From Gracilibacillus sp. YIM 98692 (lineage in GTDB: Bacteria > Bacillota > Bacilli > Bacillales > Amphibacillaceae): 64,000 nt of DNA. Made by a program: the position numbers and the translations under genes. The DNA is taken from assembly GCF_010993965.1 (NCBI RefSeq), contig NZ_WIXM01000015.1, positions 1 through 64,000 of the forward strand, written 5' to 3'. The notes beneath the pieces are model-generated. The model was not told where the DNA came from. It saw only the letters and a program-made list of their open reading frames with translations, and searched no databases. Every line of letters begins with the position of its first letter. Position 1 is the stretch's first letter. Below are positions 33,422 through 43,168 of the stretch, in pieces.

Positions 33422-34765
33422 ATGAAGAAGTTTTACTTATTATTTATTCTTACTTTTATGATGACAGTTGTCATTGCATGCAGCTCAGATTCATCTAATG
33501 GAGAGGCTTCATCAGATGATAACACTGGTAATGAAAACACAACAGAAGGTTCAAATGAAGAAGGAAACGAAGATGCAATAACTTTACGGGTAGCATGGTG
33601 GGGTGGTCAAGAAAGACATGACCGTACCTTGGAAGTGATAGAAATGTATGAAGAGCAAAATCCAAATATTACCATTAAAGCGGAGTATTCTGGTTTTGAT
33701 GGGTATTTTGACAAATTAAACACACAATTAGCAGCAGGTAATGCACCAGATATCATCCAGTTTGGTGGAAATTTAAATGACTTCGTTTACCGTGATGTTA
33801 TCTTGCCATTAGATGATTATGTTGGTAATGAGCTAGACATAAGCTTACATTCTCAAAGTATGCTAGATTCTGCCACATTTGATGGGAGCCTTTATGGTGT
33901 AACGTTAGGAACAACTGCTTGGGGTATTTTATTAAATAAAACGTTATTTGAAGAAGCTGGTGTTCAAATGCCTAGTAAGGAATGGACATGGGAGGATTTC
34001 AAAGACATTACACCAGAATTAACAGAAAACCTTGATGGCACATATGGTACTGCAGATTTTAATGAAGATGGATTTGGTGTCTTTCTTGCTCAACGTGACA
34101 AATTTACTTATCTTGATGGCGAAATTGGATTTGAAGCTCAGGATGTAAAAGACTGGTTCAACCTTTGGAAGGATTTAAGGGATAGTGGTGGTGCAGCGAT
34201 TCCAGAAGTACAAGTATCAGCTTCTCAAACACCAGAACAGTCATTAATTGTACAACGTGATGTAGCAATAGAATCCATTGCAAGTAACCAACTGGGAGCT
34301 TACTCAGGTGCGACAGAGGATGAATTTGAAATCTATCCATATCCTTATAATTCTGAGACTGGCAAAAATGGTGTATCACTAAGACCAAGTCAATATTTTG
34401 CAGGCTATTCAGAGACCGAACATCCAGAAGAAGTTGCTAAATTCTTAGATTTCTTTGTGAATAACAAAGAAGCAACAGAGGTCTTAGGAAATGATCGTGG
34501 AGCTCCTGTGAATTCAGAAGTTGTTAAAAATCTGATTGATCAAGCTAGTGAATTAGATCAACAAGTATATGCTTATATAGACTTAGTAAATGAAACTTCT
34601 GATGCACCATATATTCCAAACTTACCTGGATATAACGAAAACACGCAACTATTTAAAGAAACAGAAGAACTGATCTACTTTGAACAAGAAACAGTGGATG
34701 AAGCTTCAGAAGCATACTATGACGAATTGCTTCAAAATATTGAAAAATACAGAGATGAAGAGTAA
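33422..34765 (+). CDS. ABC sugar-binding lipoprotein (family 1)
   Basis: 447 residues: signal peptide, lipobox VVIAC, acidic Asn/Glu-rich linker, then the extracellular solute-binding fold with LRVAWWGGQERHDRTLEVIE, LAAGNAPDIIQFGG and NKTLFEEAGVQMPSKEWTWEDF. It is the first gene of an operon running to 43122. AGGAAAGGGG precedes the ATG. It is smaller and of a different subfamily from the LplA-type protein at 16330, so the two importers likely take different oligosaccharides. Confidence 0.9.
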   Translation: MKKFYLLFILTFMMTVVIACSSDSSNGEASSDDNTGNENTTEGSNEEGNEDAITLRVAWWGGQERHDRTLEVIEMYEEQNPNITIKAEYSGFDGYFDKLNTQLAAGNAPDIIQFGGNLNDFVYRDVILPLDDYVGNELDISLHSQSMLDSATFDGSLYGVTLGTTAWGILLNKTLFEEAGVQMPSKEWTWEDFKDITPELTENLDGTYGTADFNEDGFGVFLAQRDKFTYLDGEIGFEAQDVKDWFNLWKDLRDSGGAAIPEVQVSASQTPEQSLIVQRDVAIESIASNQLGAYSGATEDEFEIYPYPYNSETGKNGVSLRPSQYFAGYSETEHPEEVAKFLDFFVNNKEATEVLGNDRGAPVNSEVVKNLIDQASELDQQVYAYIDLVNETSDAPYIPNLPGYNENTQLFKETEELIYFEQETVDEASEAYYDELLQNIEKYRDEE

Positions 34766-34780
34766 TAGGTAGCAAGTTGT

Positions 34781-34815
34781 ACAAAGTGACTCTACTAGTA
34801 TTAGGGTCACTTTGT
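34781..34815 (+). promoter_or_regulatory. intercistronic hairpin after the binding-protein gene
   Basis: ACAAAGTGAC and GTCACTTTGT form a ten-pair stem with no T-run, between binding protein and permeases. Its position equals that of hairpins in the two other importer operons of this window; it probably raises the amount of binding protein over permeases. Confidence 0.6.
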
Positions 34816-34847
34816 GCCATCATTTGATTATGCAGGAGGGGTGACAA

Positions 34848-35792
34848 TTGAAACATTCAGCAGCCGTTGAGCCGACAATGGTACAGAAAAAGCGGTCCAA
34901 GAAAGAATTACGTAAGCAATATATTACGGCTTATTTTTTTCTATTACCTTGGTTAATAGGGTTTTTAGGATTAATATTAGGGCCTATGATTAGTTCTTTA
35001 TATTTATCTTTTACGCGTTTCGATTTATTGAATACTCCAGAATGGATTGGATTAGCTAATTATCAGGAGTTGTTTCAAGATAAGCGATTTGTAGCATCAG
35101 CGAAGGTAACGTTGACCTTTGTATTCATTGCAGTGCCAACTCAATTAATTGCAGCTTTGCTTGTTGCCGTATTATTAAATAAGAAAATGCTAGGTGTAGG
35201 ATTTTATCGAACGACTTATTATCTACCGTCGTTGTTAGGTGGAAGTGTAGCTATCGCTATTTTATGGAAAAATCTATTTGAAATTGACGGTTTAGTAAAC
35301 CAAGTACTAGCTTATTTCAATGTTTCAGGACAAGGATGGATTTCTCATCCGGATTATGCACTTGGTACGATTATTATCTTGGCAACGTGGCAATTTGGTG
35401 CTTCCATGGTTATTTTTCTAGCCGGTTTAAAGCAAATTCCAAAAGAACTATATGAAGCTGCCTCTGTAGACGGTGGCACTAAAATTCAAACATTTTTTCG
35501 AGTAACTTTACCATTACTGTCACCGGTAATTTTCTTTAATTTGGTGATTGAATTAATTAAATCTATTCAAATCTTTACTTCTGCTTTTATTATTAGTGAA
35601 GGTACAGGTGGTCCAATTAACTCAACATTATTTTATACTCTTTACTTATATCAGAAAGGGTTTACTCATTTTGAGATGGGATATGCATCAGCAATGGCCT
35701 GGGTATTAGTGTTTGTTTTAGGAACGATGACCTTATGTATCTTTTTCTCATCGAAATATTGGGTGCATTATGAAGACGGGGGGAAATTATAA
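34848..35792 (+). CDS. sugar ABC transporter permease (MalF/UgpA type)
   Basis: 314 residues, basic N-terminus then six membrane helices; EAA loop YEAASVDGGTKIQTFFRVTLP near residue 205. TTG start with AGGAGGGG six to seven bases upstream. Overlaps the next permease by one base (TAATG). Confidence 0.9.
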   Translation: MKHSAAVEPTMVQKKRSKKELRKQYITAYFFLLPWLIGFLGLILGPMISSLYLSFTRFDLLNTPEWIGLANYQELFQDKRFVASAKVTLTFVFIAVPTQLIAALLVAVLLNKKMLGVGFYRTTYYLPSLLGGSVAIAILWKNLFEIDGLVNQVLAYFNVSGQGWISHPDYALGTIIILATWQFGASMVIFLAGLKQIPKELYEAASVDGGTKIQTFFRVTLPLLSPVIFFNLVIELIKSIQIFTSAFIISEGTGGPINSTLFYTLYLYQKGFTHFEMGYASAMAWVLVFVLGTMTLCIFFSSKYWVHYEDGGKL

Positions 35793-36634
35793 TGGATGAG
35801 CGTTCAACAACTGGGAAAATATTTACTCACCTTTTCATTATTATGTTCGGTATATTAATGCTGTATCCAGTACTATGGATGATTTCAAGTTCACTTAAAC
35901 CAGAACAATTAATTTTCTCTTCGCCAAGTATTTGGTCTAAAGAGTGGACGTTGGAGAATTATATTAATGGTTGGAATACTGTACGGGATGTAAGTTTTGG
36001 GCTATTTTTCCAAAATTCATTTTTGATTAGTATCATTAGTGTAGTGGCTAACATTGTCACATGTTCTATGGCAGCTTATGCCTTTGCACGATTGCAATTT
36101 CCTTTGAAAAAGCTTTGGTTTTCTTGTATGCTGATGACTATCATGCTACCGGCACATGCGACATTAATTCCACAATATACAATCTTTCACAATTTAGATT
36201 GGGTGAATACGATTCTGCCGCTAACCGTTCCTAAAGTGTTAGCAACAGATGCTTTCTTTATTTTTCTAATGGTACAGTTTTTCCGAGGGATACCTCGTGA
36301 GTTAGATGAAAGCGCCATTATGGATGGGTGTGGGATTATACGAGTATATACACATATTATCATGCCCTTAGCAGTACCTGTATTAATTACGACATCCATC
36401 TTTACATTTATTTGGACATGGGATGATTTCTTTAGTCAAATTCTTTATTTGAACACAGTTGATCAATTTACCGTACCACTTGGTTTGCGTTTATTCTTGG
36501 ATTCTCAAGGGGAATCGTCTTGGGGTTCCGTATTTGCCATGTCTGTACTATCATTAATTCCAATAACGACTGTATTCTTTATTTTTCAAAGATATATTGT
36601 GGAAGGGATTGCAACCACAGGTATTAAAGGATAA
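35792..36634 (+). CDS. sugar ABC transporter permease (MalG/UgpE type)
   Basis: 280 residues, six helices, EAA-loop equivalent DESAIMDGCGIIRVYTHIIMP near residue 185, where the usual EAA is ESA. No ATPase gene is present, so an MsmX-like shared ATPase is expected. A short AAAGGG/CCCTTT hairpin follows the stop, before the sensor kinase gene. Confidence 0.9.
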   Translation: MDERSTTGKIFTHLFIIMFGILMLYPVLWMISSSLKPEQLIFSSPSIWSKEWTLENYINGWNTVRDVSFGLFFQNSFLISIISVVANIVTCSMAAYAFARLQFPLKKLWFSCMLMTIMLPAHATLIPQYTIFHNLDWVNTILPLTVPKVLATDAFFIFLMVQFFRGIPRELDESAIMDGCGIIRVYTHIIMPLAVPVLITTSIFTFIWTWDDFFSQILYLNTVDQFTVPLGLRLFLDSQGESSWGSVFAMSVLSLIPITTVFFIFQRYIVEGIATTGIKG

Positions 36635-36796
36635 AGGGTTGCCCTTTAAGACTTTACAAGGAAGCATTACGTTTTCTATAAGGACGTTAAGTTAGAACGG
36701 TTAGTAACTAGAATAGCTACGACTGTTGCTTGTCTTGAGATCCAGAGGTATGGTAGATGAAATAAATATTACTTGCCAGGAAACGAGGGCTTCATA

Positions 36797-38605
36797 ATGA
36801 TAAGAAAATTAAAAACTATCATGGTAGTTAGCTTCGTATTTGTTAATGCTCTTTTTCTTGCGGGTGTAAGTTATGCATCGTACCAATATTTTTTCGATTT
36901 TACCTCTGAAAAAATTAGTGAAACGGAGCTTTCCTTATTAAATGAAAGTGCCAATAAACTTTCCAGCTTTATCACAAATATAAGTGAGGCAGGTACTTTT
37001 ATTGCCATAGATCGTTCGGTGATGGATATATTTGATGGATCCAAATCAGACCCTTATGATGCATTGGTGGAGCGAAATGAATTAAAGAACCTTATCAATC
37101 ATGTTGCCACTTTAAAGCAAGAAATTTATTCCATCGAGCTTTATACCAATCGATTTGAGGAATACCCTTATTTGTATGATGAACCCATTATGCCAGAATC
37201 TAGGCTATTAGAGAAGGATTGGTTTTCTCCATTTATTGAATCTGTAGATAATGGATGGGTGCCGAGACATACTAGCACATTAACTAATCAAGAAATGATA
37301 AGTTATGTTCATCGAATTATCAATCAGCGTAGTGATACAGTAGGATATTTAAAAGTAAATGTATTAGCGGATACTTTCATAGACCATTTGGTTGGAACGG
37401 ATTTATATGAAGAAATTAATGAACCCTTTGTATTGTTAAATACAGGTGGAAGGATTATTGCGGAAACGCATTCTAGAGAGGAATTCCCAATTCTTAATGA
37501 AATCACCACTCAAGCTGATAATGCATTGTATGAACGATTAAAACCAGAATATGATCAGCTGTCGAATCATCACGAATTGATTCGTTCTGGAAATGAGTAT
37601 TATTTATTACTCATTTCTAACCCTAACTATGAACAATGGCGCTTAGTACAAGTCATACCAGTTGATGATCTATATGCAGATATGCAGGGGCTAGGGATTT
37701 TTGTTTTAATTATCGGATTTGTGGCTCTTATATTATCCATCCCTATTGTGTATGGAATTGGTAAATGGATTACGACCCCTATTAGTCAAATGGTTCAAGG
37801 GATGAGAAAAGTAGAAAAAGGACAATTTGACGTAGAAATGAATAGACATTATATAGAGGAATATGACATATTGGCTAAAAATTTTAATCAAATGACTACT
37901 GAATTGTCTGATTTAATTAAGAGAGTAGATAGAGAAAATAAAAACCGAAGAGAAGCAGAAGTGAGGGCATTACAAAGTCAAATCATGCCGCATTTCCTTT
38001 ATAATACATTAGATATGATTAAATGGAAATCTCTTGATCATGATGCAGCAAATGTTGATGAAATGGTTAATAAGCTGAGCAAAATGTTACGGATTGGATT
38101 AAGTGGAGGATTGAAATTCATCCAGTTACGCGACGAATTGGAGCATGCTAAGTGTTTTATCGATATACAAAAACAACGTTTGAATCAAAAAATTAATTAT
38201 CGGGTCCGAGTTCCTGCTTCTATGAAAGAATTATATGTCCCGAAAATTATACTACAGCCATTTATAGAAAATAGTATGAAGCATGGCTATCATTTGCCTG
38301 AGACTAAACAGATGAATATTCAGGTGAATGCCATATTACTAGAAGAAGATCATGCCTTACAAATAACGATTATAGATGATGGAATTGGTCTACCGGAAGA
38401 TTGGAGTTATGATCAAGCTACTGGAATCGGAATAAAAAATGTAAGAGAACGGATTTGGATGTATTGTGGGCAGGATTTCGATGTAGTCATCCAAAACCAT
38501 TATAAACAAGGAGTTTGTGTACAAATTACACTTCCAGTAATCAAGGAAGAACCAAGGATGGGCAATTCCGAGACAGATAGATCGGAGACGGGGGATATAT
38601 CATGA
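36797..38605 (+). CDS. YesM-type sensor histidine kinase
   Basis: 602 residues: membrane helix at the N-terminus, ~270-residue extracellular Cache-like region, second helix near residue 300, HAMP, phospho-acceptor His399 in SQIMPHFLYNTLD, ATPase motifs QPFIENSMKHGY and DDGIGLPEDW. It probably senses the oligosaccharide taken up by the importer just upstream. The chosen ATG follows CGAGGG; an upstream TTG at 36773 has no ribosome site. Its stop overlaps the regulator start (ATGA). Confidence 0.9.
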   Translation: MIRKLKTIMVVSFVFVNALFLAGVSYASYQYFFDFTSEKISETELSLLNESANKLSSFITNISEAGTFIAIDRSVMDIFDGSKSDPYDALVERNELKNLINHVATLKQEIYSIELYTNRFEEYPYLYDEPIMPESRLLEKDWFSPFIESVDNGWVPRHTSTLTNQEMISYVHRIINQRSDTVGYLKVNVLADTFIDHLVGTDLYEEINEPFVLLNTGGRIIAETHSREEFPILNEITTQADNALYERLKPEYDQLSNHHELIRSGNEYYLLLISNPNYEQWRLVQVIPVDDLYADMQGLGIFVLIIGFVALILSIPIVYGIGKWITTPISQMVQGMRKVEKGQFDVEMNRHYIEEYDILAKNFNQMTTELSDLIKRVDRENKNRREAEVRALQSQIMPHFLYNTLDMIKWKSLDHDAANVDEMVNKLSKMLRIGLSGGLKFIQLRDELEHAKCFIDIQKQRLNQKINYRVRVPASMKELYVPKIILQPFIENSMKHGYHLPETKQMNIQVNAILLEEDHALQITIIDDGIGLPEDWSYDQATGIGIKNVRERIWMYCGQDFDVVIQNHYKQGVCVQITLPVIKEEPRMGNSETDRSETGDIS

Positions 38606-40215
38606 AATCGATCTTAATTATCGACGATGATCAATCTGTTCGAGATGGACTAACCAAGCATGTCCGTTGGGAACAGTTAGGCCTTCAAGTTTATGACACA
38701 GCAAGTGATGGGCAGCAAGCTTTAGAAAAAATAAAAGATCAGCAACCCGATCTTATTATTACGGATATTTATATGCCAGAAATGGATGGATTAACATTAA
38801 TCCAGAAAGTTACGGAAGAATACCCAGATATTCGAATTATTATCCATAGTGGTTATAACCACTTCGATAACGCAAGAAAGGCGATTCGATTTGGGGTAAA
38901 GCACTTTTTTCTAAAACCATCACCGGTTTCAGAAATTGAAACGGTACTGCAAGAAGTGTTGCAAGAAATAGAGGCGGAAGAGAAACAAAAGACGATCCTC
39001 AAAACTTATCAAGAGCAAAAACCATCTTATTTAGCTTATAGAAAAGATGCTTTGATACGAAACATGTTAATGAATCGTTTAAGTTCGAATGATCTTCCAT
39101 CCGAAAAGCTAGAAATGCTAGATTTGGAACAAGATTCTCCATTAACGGTTACCACGATCACGATTAATCGTCCACCGTATTTAACAAAAGCTCATGAGCG
39201 AGATTGGCAGTTAATGAAATTTAGTGTCGGTAATATTTTATTGGAAACAATAGAGGCATTTGCAGCTGAGCATCACTTTACAACACATTTGCTGGATTAT
39301 TCTGATAGTAGTTATATTCTTATATGTTTTCAACCAAATAATCGTATTTATTTAGAACAGTTAAATGATCAATTAGCGCAACAAATGATGGATAATGTTT
39401 TATATTATTTAAAAGTATCCCTAATGATGGGGGTTAGTAATGCAAAGGACGGCATCCACCAAATGATGGATGCTTATGAGGAAAGCATGCGATCTTTAGA
39501 AGTTGCAGAATATGAAGAATGGAATAAAATTTATCGGTATGAAGAGGTAAAAGAGCAAAATGCAAATGATGCCTATATTTATCCCTTTGAAACCATTAAA
39601 GAAATCCATCGAGCGATAGCAGATAAAGAATATGAAGCGCTGCTATCGATTTGGCGTGAATTTGTAAACGGTTTAGAGGAGAAACAATCTCCTTTTTATA
39701 TGGTTCAGACCATTTCTATTAATATCTTGAGTACCTTAATGATGGAAGATCATTCCTTTGACCACGTTGATAATCAACCAGTTAAAAAATCTTCTAAAAT
39801 AATGGAAGTTTACGAGCAACCAACCACGAAAGAATTATTAGACTGGGTGACAGACCAAATTCAAGAGTGGATAGAACAAGTTCAGCAGTCTTTGTCTGGC
39901 CAGAAAACTAGTAAACTAGTGGAACGTGTAAAAGAATATGTTCGCGATTATTATGATGAGGAAATTACCCTTGCCGAAATTGCAGACTCATTGTATGTGA
40001 ATCGTAATTATTTATCCCAACTTTTTAAGAAGGTAACCGGTGAGTCATTTGTTACCTATTTAAATCATTACAGAATCAAAAAAGCAAAAGAGTTGTTACG
40101 AGAAAAAAATTATATGGTCTATGAAGTAAGCGATATGGTAGGTTACCAGAATTCCACTTATTTTAGTCAAGTATTTAAAGCTATAACGGGTGTAAGCCCG
40201 TCTGAGTATTTTTAA
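38602..40215 (+). CDS. YesN-type response regulator with AraC DNA-binding domain
   Basis: 537 residues. Receiver with Asp55 in LIITDIYMPEMDG and Lys in FFLKPS, a long middle region and C-terminal AraC helix-turn-helix pair (EIADSLYVNRNYLSQLFKKV; MVGYQNSTYFSQVFK). It overlaps the kinase gene by four bases and is followed 17 bases later by a GH43 gene, so transporter, sensor, regulator and enzymes form one operon. It likely activates the promoter before 33422. Confidence 0.9.
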   Translation: MKSILIIDDDQSVRDGLTKHVRWEQLGLQVYDTASDGQQALEKIKDQQPDLIITDIYMPEMDGLTLIQKVTEEYPDIRIIIHSGYNHFDNARKAIRFGVKHFFLKPSPVSEIETVLQEVLQEIEAEEKQKTILKTYQEQKPSYLAYRKDALIRNMLMNRLSSNDLPSEKLEMLDLEQDSPLTVTTITINRPPYLTKAHERDWQLMKFSVGNILLETIEAFAAEHHFTTHLLDYSDSSYILICFQPNNRIYLEQLNDQLAQQMMDNVLYYLKVSLMMGVSNAKDGIHQMMDAYEESMRSLEVAEYEEWNKIYRYEEVKEQNANDAYIYPFETIKEIHRAIADKEYEALLSIWREFVNGLEEKQSPFYMVQTISINILSTLMMEDHSFDHVDNQPVKKSSKIMEVYEQPTTKELLDWVTDQIQEWIEQVQQSLSGQKTSKLVERVKEYVRDYYDEEITLAEIADSLYVNRNYLSQLFKKVTGESFVTYLNHYRIKKAKELLREKNYMVYEVSDMVGYQNSTYFSQVFKAITGVSPSEYF

Positions 40216-40232
40216 AAAGGAGCGAGACTGCG

Positions 40233-41144
40233 ATGAAAACAAATCAAGAAGTCCAAATTCGTGATCCATTTGTTTATGTCGACCAAGAGGAAGGAAAATA
40301 TTATCTATTCGGAAGTACAGATAAGAATATATGGGGAAAAGGAACAGGCTTTGATGTCTATATAGGAGATGACTTAGAAAATTGGGACGGTCCATATCCG
40401 GTTTTCAGACCAGACAATCATTTTTATTCTGACGAAAACTTTTGGGCACCTGAAGTGCATCAATATAAAGGGATGTATTACATGTTTGCCACATTCTTAC
40501 GTAAAGACAATGGCAAACGCGGAACAGCCATCTTAAAATCAGATAGCTTAACAGGTCCATTCCAACCTCATAGTGAAGGGCCTGTGACCCCTAAGGATTG
40601 GTACTCATTAGATGGGACTTTACATATTGATGATGAAGGGAAGCCATGGATGGTTTTCTGTCACGAATGGGTACAAGTAGGAGATGGTGAAATTTGCGCC
40701 CAACAACTAAGTGAAGATTTAAAAAAGACAATTGGTGAACCTATCACCTTATTCTCTGCATCCGAAGCCCCATGGCCAACGTCATTTAAACACAAAAAAC
40801 GAAACACACAAGAAAATTATGTCACAGATGGTCCATATGTATATCGAGCAGAAAATGGCGAGCTTCTCATGCTGTGGGCAAGCTTTGTTGACAATGTTTA
40901 TGCCCAAGGAATATCACGTTCCACCACAGGTGAAGTGACAGGTCCTTGGACACATGATAAAGAGCCTTTGTTTTCTAGTGATGGCGGACATGGAATGTTA
41001 TTCAAAAATTTAGAAAACAACTTAATGCTAACCCTTCATTCTCCAAACAAGACTCCAAATGAACGTCCAATCTTTATTGAAATGGAAGAAACGGGTGGCG
41101 TTATAAAGAGGAGAGACAGTCATGAATCGAAAACCAATAGTTGA
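40233..41144 (+). CDS. GH43 glycosidase (arabinofuranosidase/xylosidase-like)
   Basis: 303 residues, a single five-bladed propeller without signal peptide or C-terminal domain. The catalytic triad fits GH43: base Asp11 in IRDPF, pKa-modulating Asp127 in SLDGTL and acid Glu145 in CHEWVQ; FWAPEVHQYKGMYYMF is also typical. It should act in the cytoplasm on short arabino- or xylo-oligosaccharides. It overlaps the next gene by 23 bases. Confidence 0.88.
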   Translation: MKTNQEVQIRDPFVYVDQEEGKYYLFGSTDKNIWGKGTGFDVYIGDDLENWDGPYPVFRPDNHFYSDENFWAPEVHQYKGMYYMFATFLRKDNGKRGTAILKSDSLTGPFQPHSEGPVTPKDWYSLDGTLHIDDEGKPWMVFCHEWVQVGDGEICAQQLSEDLKKTIGEPITLFSASEAPWPTSFKHKKRNTQENYVTDGPYVYRAENGELLMLWASFVDNVYAQGISRSTTGEVTGPWTHDKEPLFSSDGGHGMLFKNLENNLMLTLHSPNKTPNERPIFIEMEETGGVIKRRDSHESKTNS

Positions 41145-43122
41145 TAAACATTCACCAGTGATTACGGAATTAGAGCCAAGAGCACCGCTATCAATAGGGA
41201 ATGGTGATTTTGGCTTTTCTGTTGATTTTACTGGATTACAAACCTTTCCAGATGCCTATGTTGCACCACTCAGCACCCAGTCGAATTGGGGGTGGCATGC
41301 ATCTGGAGGGATTGATCGGTATACCCTTGAGGATGTATCGATGCAGATATTTAATGGAGTACCATATCCATTATTTCCAGAAGACAGGGAAGAAACCTAT
41401 CACTGGCTTAGACAAAATCCACACCGCTTGCAATTAGGTCAATTAGGATTCCAATTTTATGATAAAAATAACCAAGCCATTTCTTTTGAAAAAATACGAC
41501 CGATTCGGCAGCAATTACTGCTTTGGTCGGGCGTTATAGAGAGCGAATTCGATGTCGATGGCGCACCTGTTATCGTTAGCACTGTCTGTGCATCAGATGC
41601 AGACGTACTTGCCGTATCAGTAAAATCTCCGTTGATAGAAGAGGGACGAATGGAAATTGAATTAGCCTTTCCAAGCCCCCATGTGGCTGATCGAAAATGG
41701 GAACAAGCGACGAAATTATCGTGGGAAGATGAAGGGCACTTAACAGAGATAAAGGATCAATCAGATGATTCGATTTTAATCGAACGAACATTGGATGATA
41801 CCACTTATCAAGTAGGATTGGTTTGGAGTAATGGGACAGTGGAGAAGAAAGATACACATGTCGTAAAGGTGAAACCGGAAAAGGATGATGCAGGTTCCTT
41901 TGCCTTAACAGCTGCCTTTGCGCCAAAAGTAGAAAAAGTACAATCTACACAGTCTGTTTTTGATTCAAGTGAAGCTTATTGGCGAGATTTCTGGCAAAGA
42001 GGTGCCTTTGTATCGTTTGAAGGTAGCAGTGACCCATGTGCTGAAGAATTAGAACGACGCGTGATCTTATCACAGTATCTTACAGCAGTACACAGTGCCG
42101 GTTCGATACCGCCACAGGAAACAGGATTTATGTATAATAGTTGGTTTGGGAAATTTCATTTAGAGATGCATTGGTGGCATGCAGCTCATTTCCCATTATG
42201 GGGCCGTGCGCATTTACTAGAAAGAAGTATGGATTGGTATGTTTCCATACTACCTAAGGCCATCAAGCTTGCTGAATCTCAAGGATACCAAGGAGCACGC
42301 TGGCCCAAGATGGTTGCCAGAGAGGGGAACCAAACGCCATCACCAATTGCACCAGGTTTAATATGGCAACAGCCGCATCCAATTGCATTAGCAGAGTTGT
42401 GCTATCAGGCTAGTCCAAATGAACAAACGTTAAAAAAGTATAAGGATATCGTATTTGAATCAGCGGAATTTATGGTGTCCTATGCACATTTTGATGAAAA
42501 TGAAAAAGCATATGTATTAGGCCCGCCACTTATTCCAGCACAAGAATGTCATTTGATGGAAGATAGTGTGAATCCTCCTTACGAGGTCGAGTATTGGCAT
42601 TATGGCTTACAGGTTGCTATAGATTGGATGGAGCGTTTAGGAGAAGATGTTCCTAAATCATGGGTAGAAGTTCGTGACCAAATGGTCGAGCCACCTCATG
42701 AAAATGGTATATACCTTTCTCATGCTGACTGTTCGGATACTTTCACAGAAAAAAATCATGATCATCCATCTATGGTTGCAGCACTCGGTATTTTACCTGG
42801 ACATTTAATTGATTCAGAAATGATGCTTCAAACATTGAAAAAGGTCAAGGATAAGTGGAAATGGGATACAGCATGGGGATGGGATTTTCCTATGTGTGCG
42901 ATGACTGCGGCAAGATTAGGCGAATCTGATCTCGCAATCGATTTTCTATTAATGGATCAAGTGAAAAATACCTATTTAGTGAACGGTCATAATTATCAGC
43001 ATGATGCCCTAACTGCTTATTTGCCAGGTAACGGCGGATTGCTTACAACGGTTGCCATGATGGCTAGTAAATGGGGATTCCCTGATAATGGGAAATGGAA
43101 GGTAGAAGCTGAAGGGTTTTAA
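41122..43122 (+). CDS. six-hairpin (alpha/alpha)6 glycosidase-like protein, unclassified
   Basis: 666 residues, no signal peptide. N-terminal beta-sandwich with SIGNGDFGFSVDFTG, like GH65/GH95 enzymes, a linker, then a helical domain starting near residue 300 with GFMYNSWFGKFHLEMHWWHAAHFPLWGR, GARWPKMVAREG and WGWDFPMCAMTAARLG. Architecture suggests an inverting glycosidase or phosphorylase-type clan member, but I cannot assign a family or name the catalytic acids with confidence. GAGGAG precedes the ATG inside the GH43 gene. It is last in the operon and probably acts on the same oligosaccharides. Confidence 0.65.
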   Translation: MNRKPIVDKHSPVITELEPRAPLSIGNGDFGFSVDFTGLQTFPDAYVAPLSTQSNWGWHASGGIDRYTLEDVSMQIFNGVPYPLFPEDREETYHWLRQNPHRLQLGQLGFQFYDKNNQAISFEKIRPIRQQLLLWSGVIESEFDVDGAPVIVSTVCASDADVLAVSVKSPLIEEGRMEIELAFPSPHVADRKWEQATKLSWEDEGHLTEIKDQSDDSILIERTLDDTTYQVGLVWSNGTVEKKDTHVVKVKPEKDDAGSFALTAAFAPKVEKVQSTQSVFDSSEAYWRDFWQRGAFVSFEGSSDPCAEELERRVILSQYLTAVHSAGSIPPQETGFMYNSWFGKFHLEMHWWHAAHFPLWGRAHLLERSMDWYVSILPKAIKLAESQGYQGARWPKMVAREGNQTPSPIAPGLIWQQPHPIALAELCYQASPNEQTLKKYKDIVFESAEFMVSYAHFDENEKAYVLGPPLIPAQECHLMEDSVNPPYEVEYWHYGLQVAIDWMERLGEDVPKSWVEVRDQMVEPPHENGIYLSHADCSDTFTEKNHDHPSMVAALGILPGHLIDSEMMLQTLKKVKDKWKWDTAWGWDFPMCAMTAARLGESDLAIDFLLMDQVKNTYLVNGHNYQHDALTAYLPGNGGLLTTVAMMASKWGFPDNGKWKVEAEGF

Positions 43123-43126
43123 AAAT

Positions 43127-43166
43127 GATGAAAGGAGGTCTCTTGAGAGAGCCTCCTTCTTTCATC
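43127..43166. terminator. bidirectional terminator
   Basis: GATGAAAGGAGG and CCTCCTTCTTTCATC form a long, slightly bulged stem with an inner TCTCT/AGAGA; it ends both the glycosidase operon and the convergent hemolysin III gene. Confidence 0.8.
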
Positions 43167-43168
43167 TA

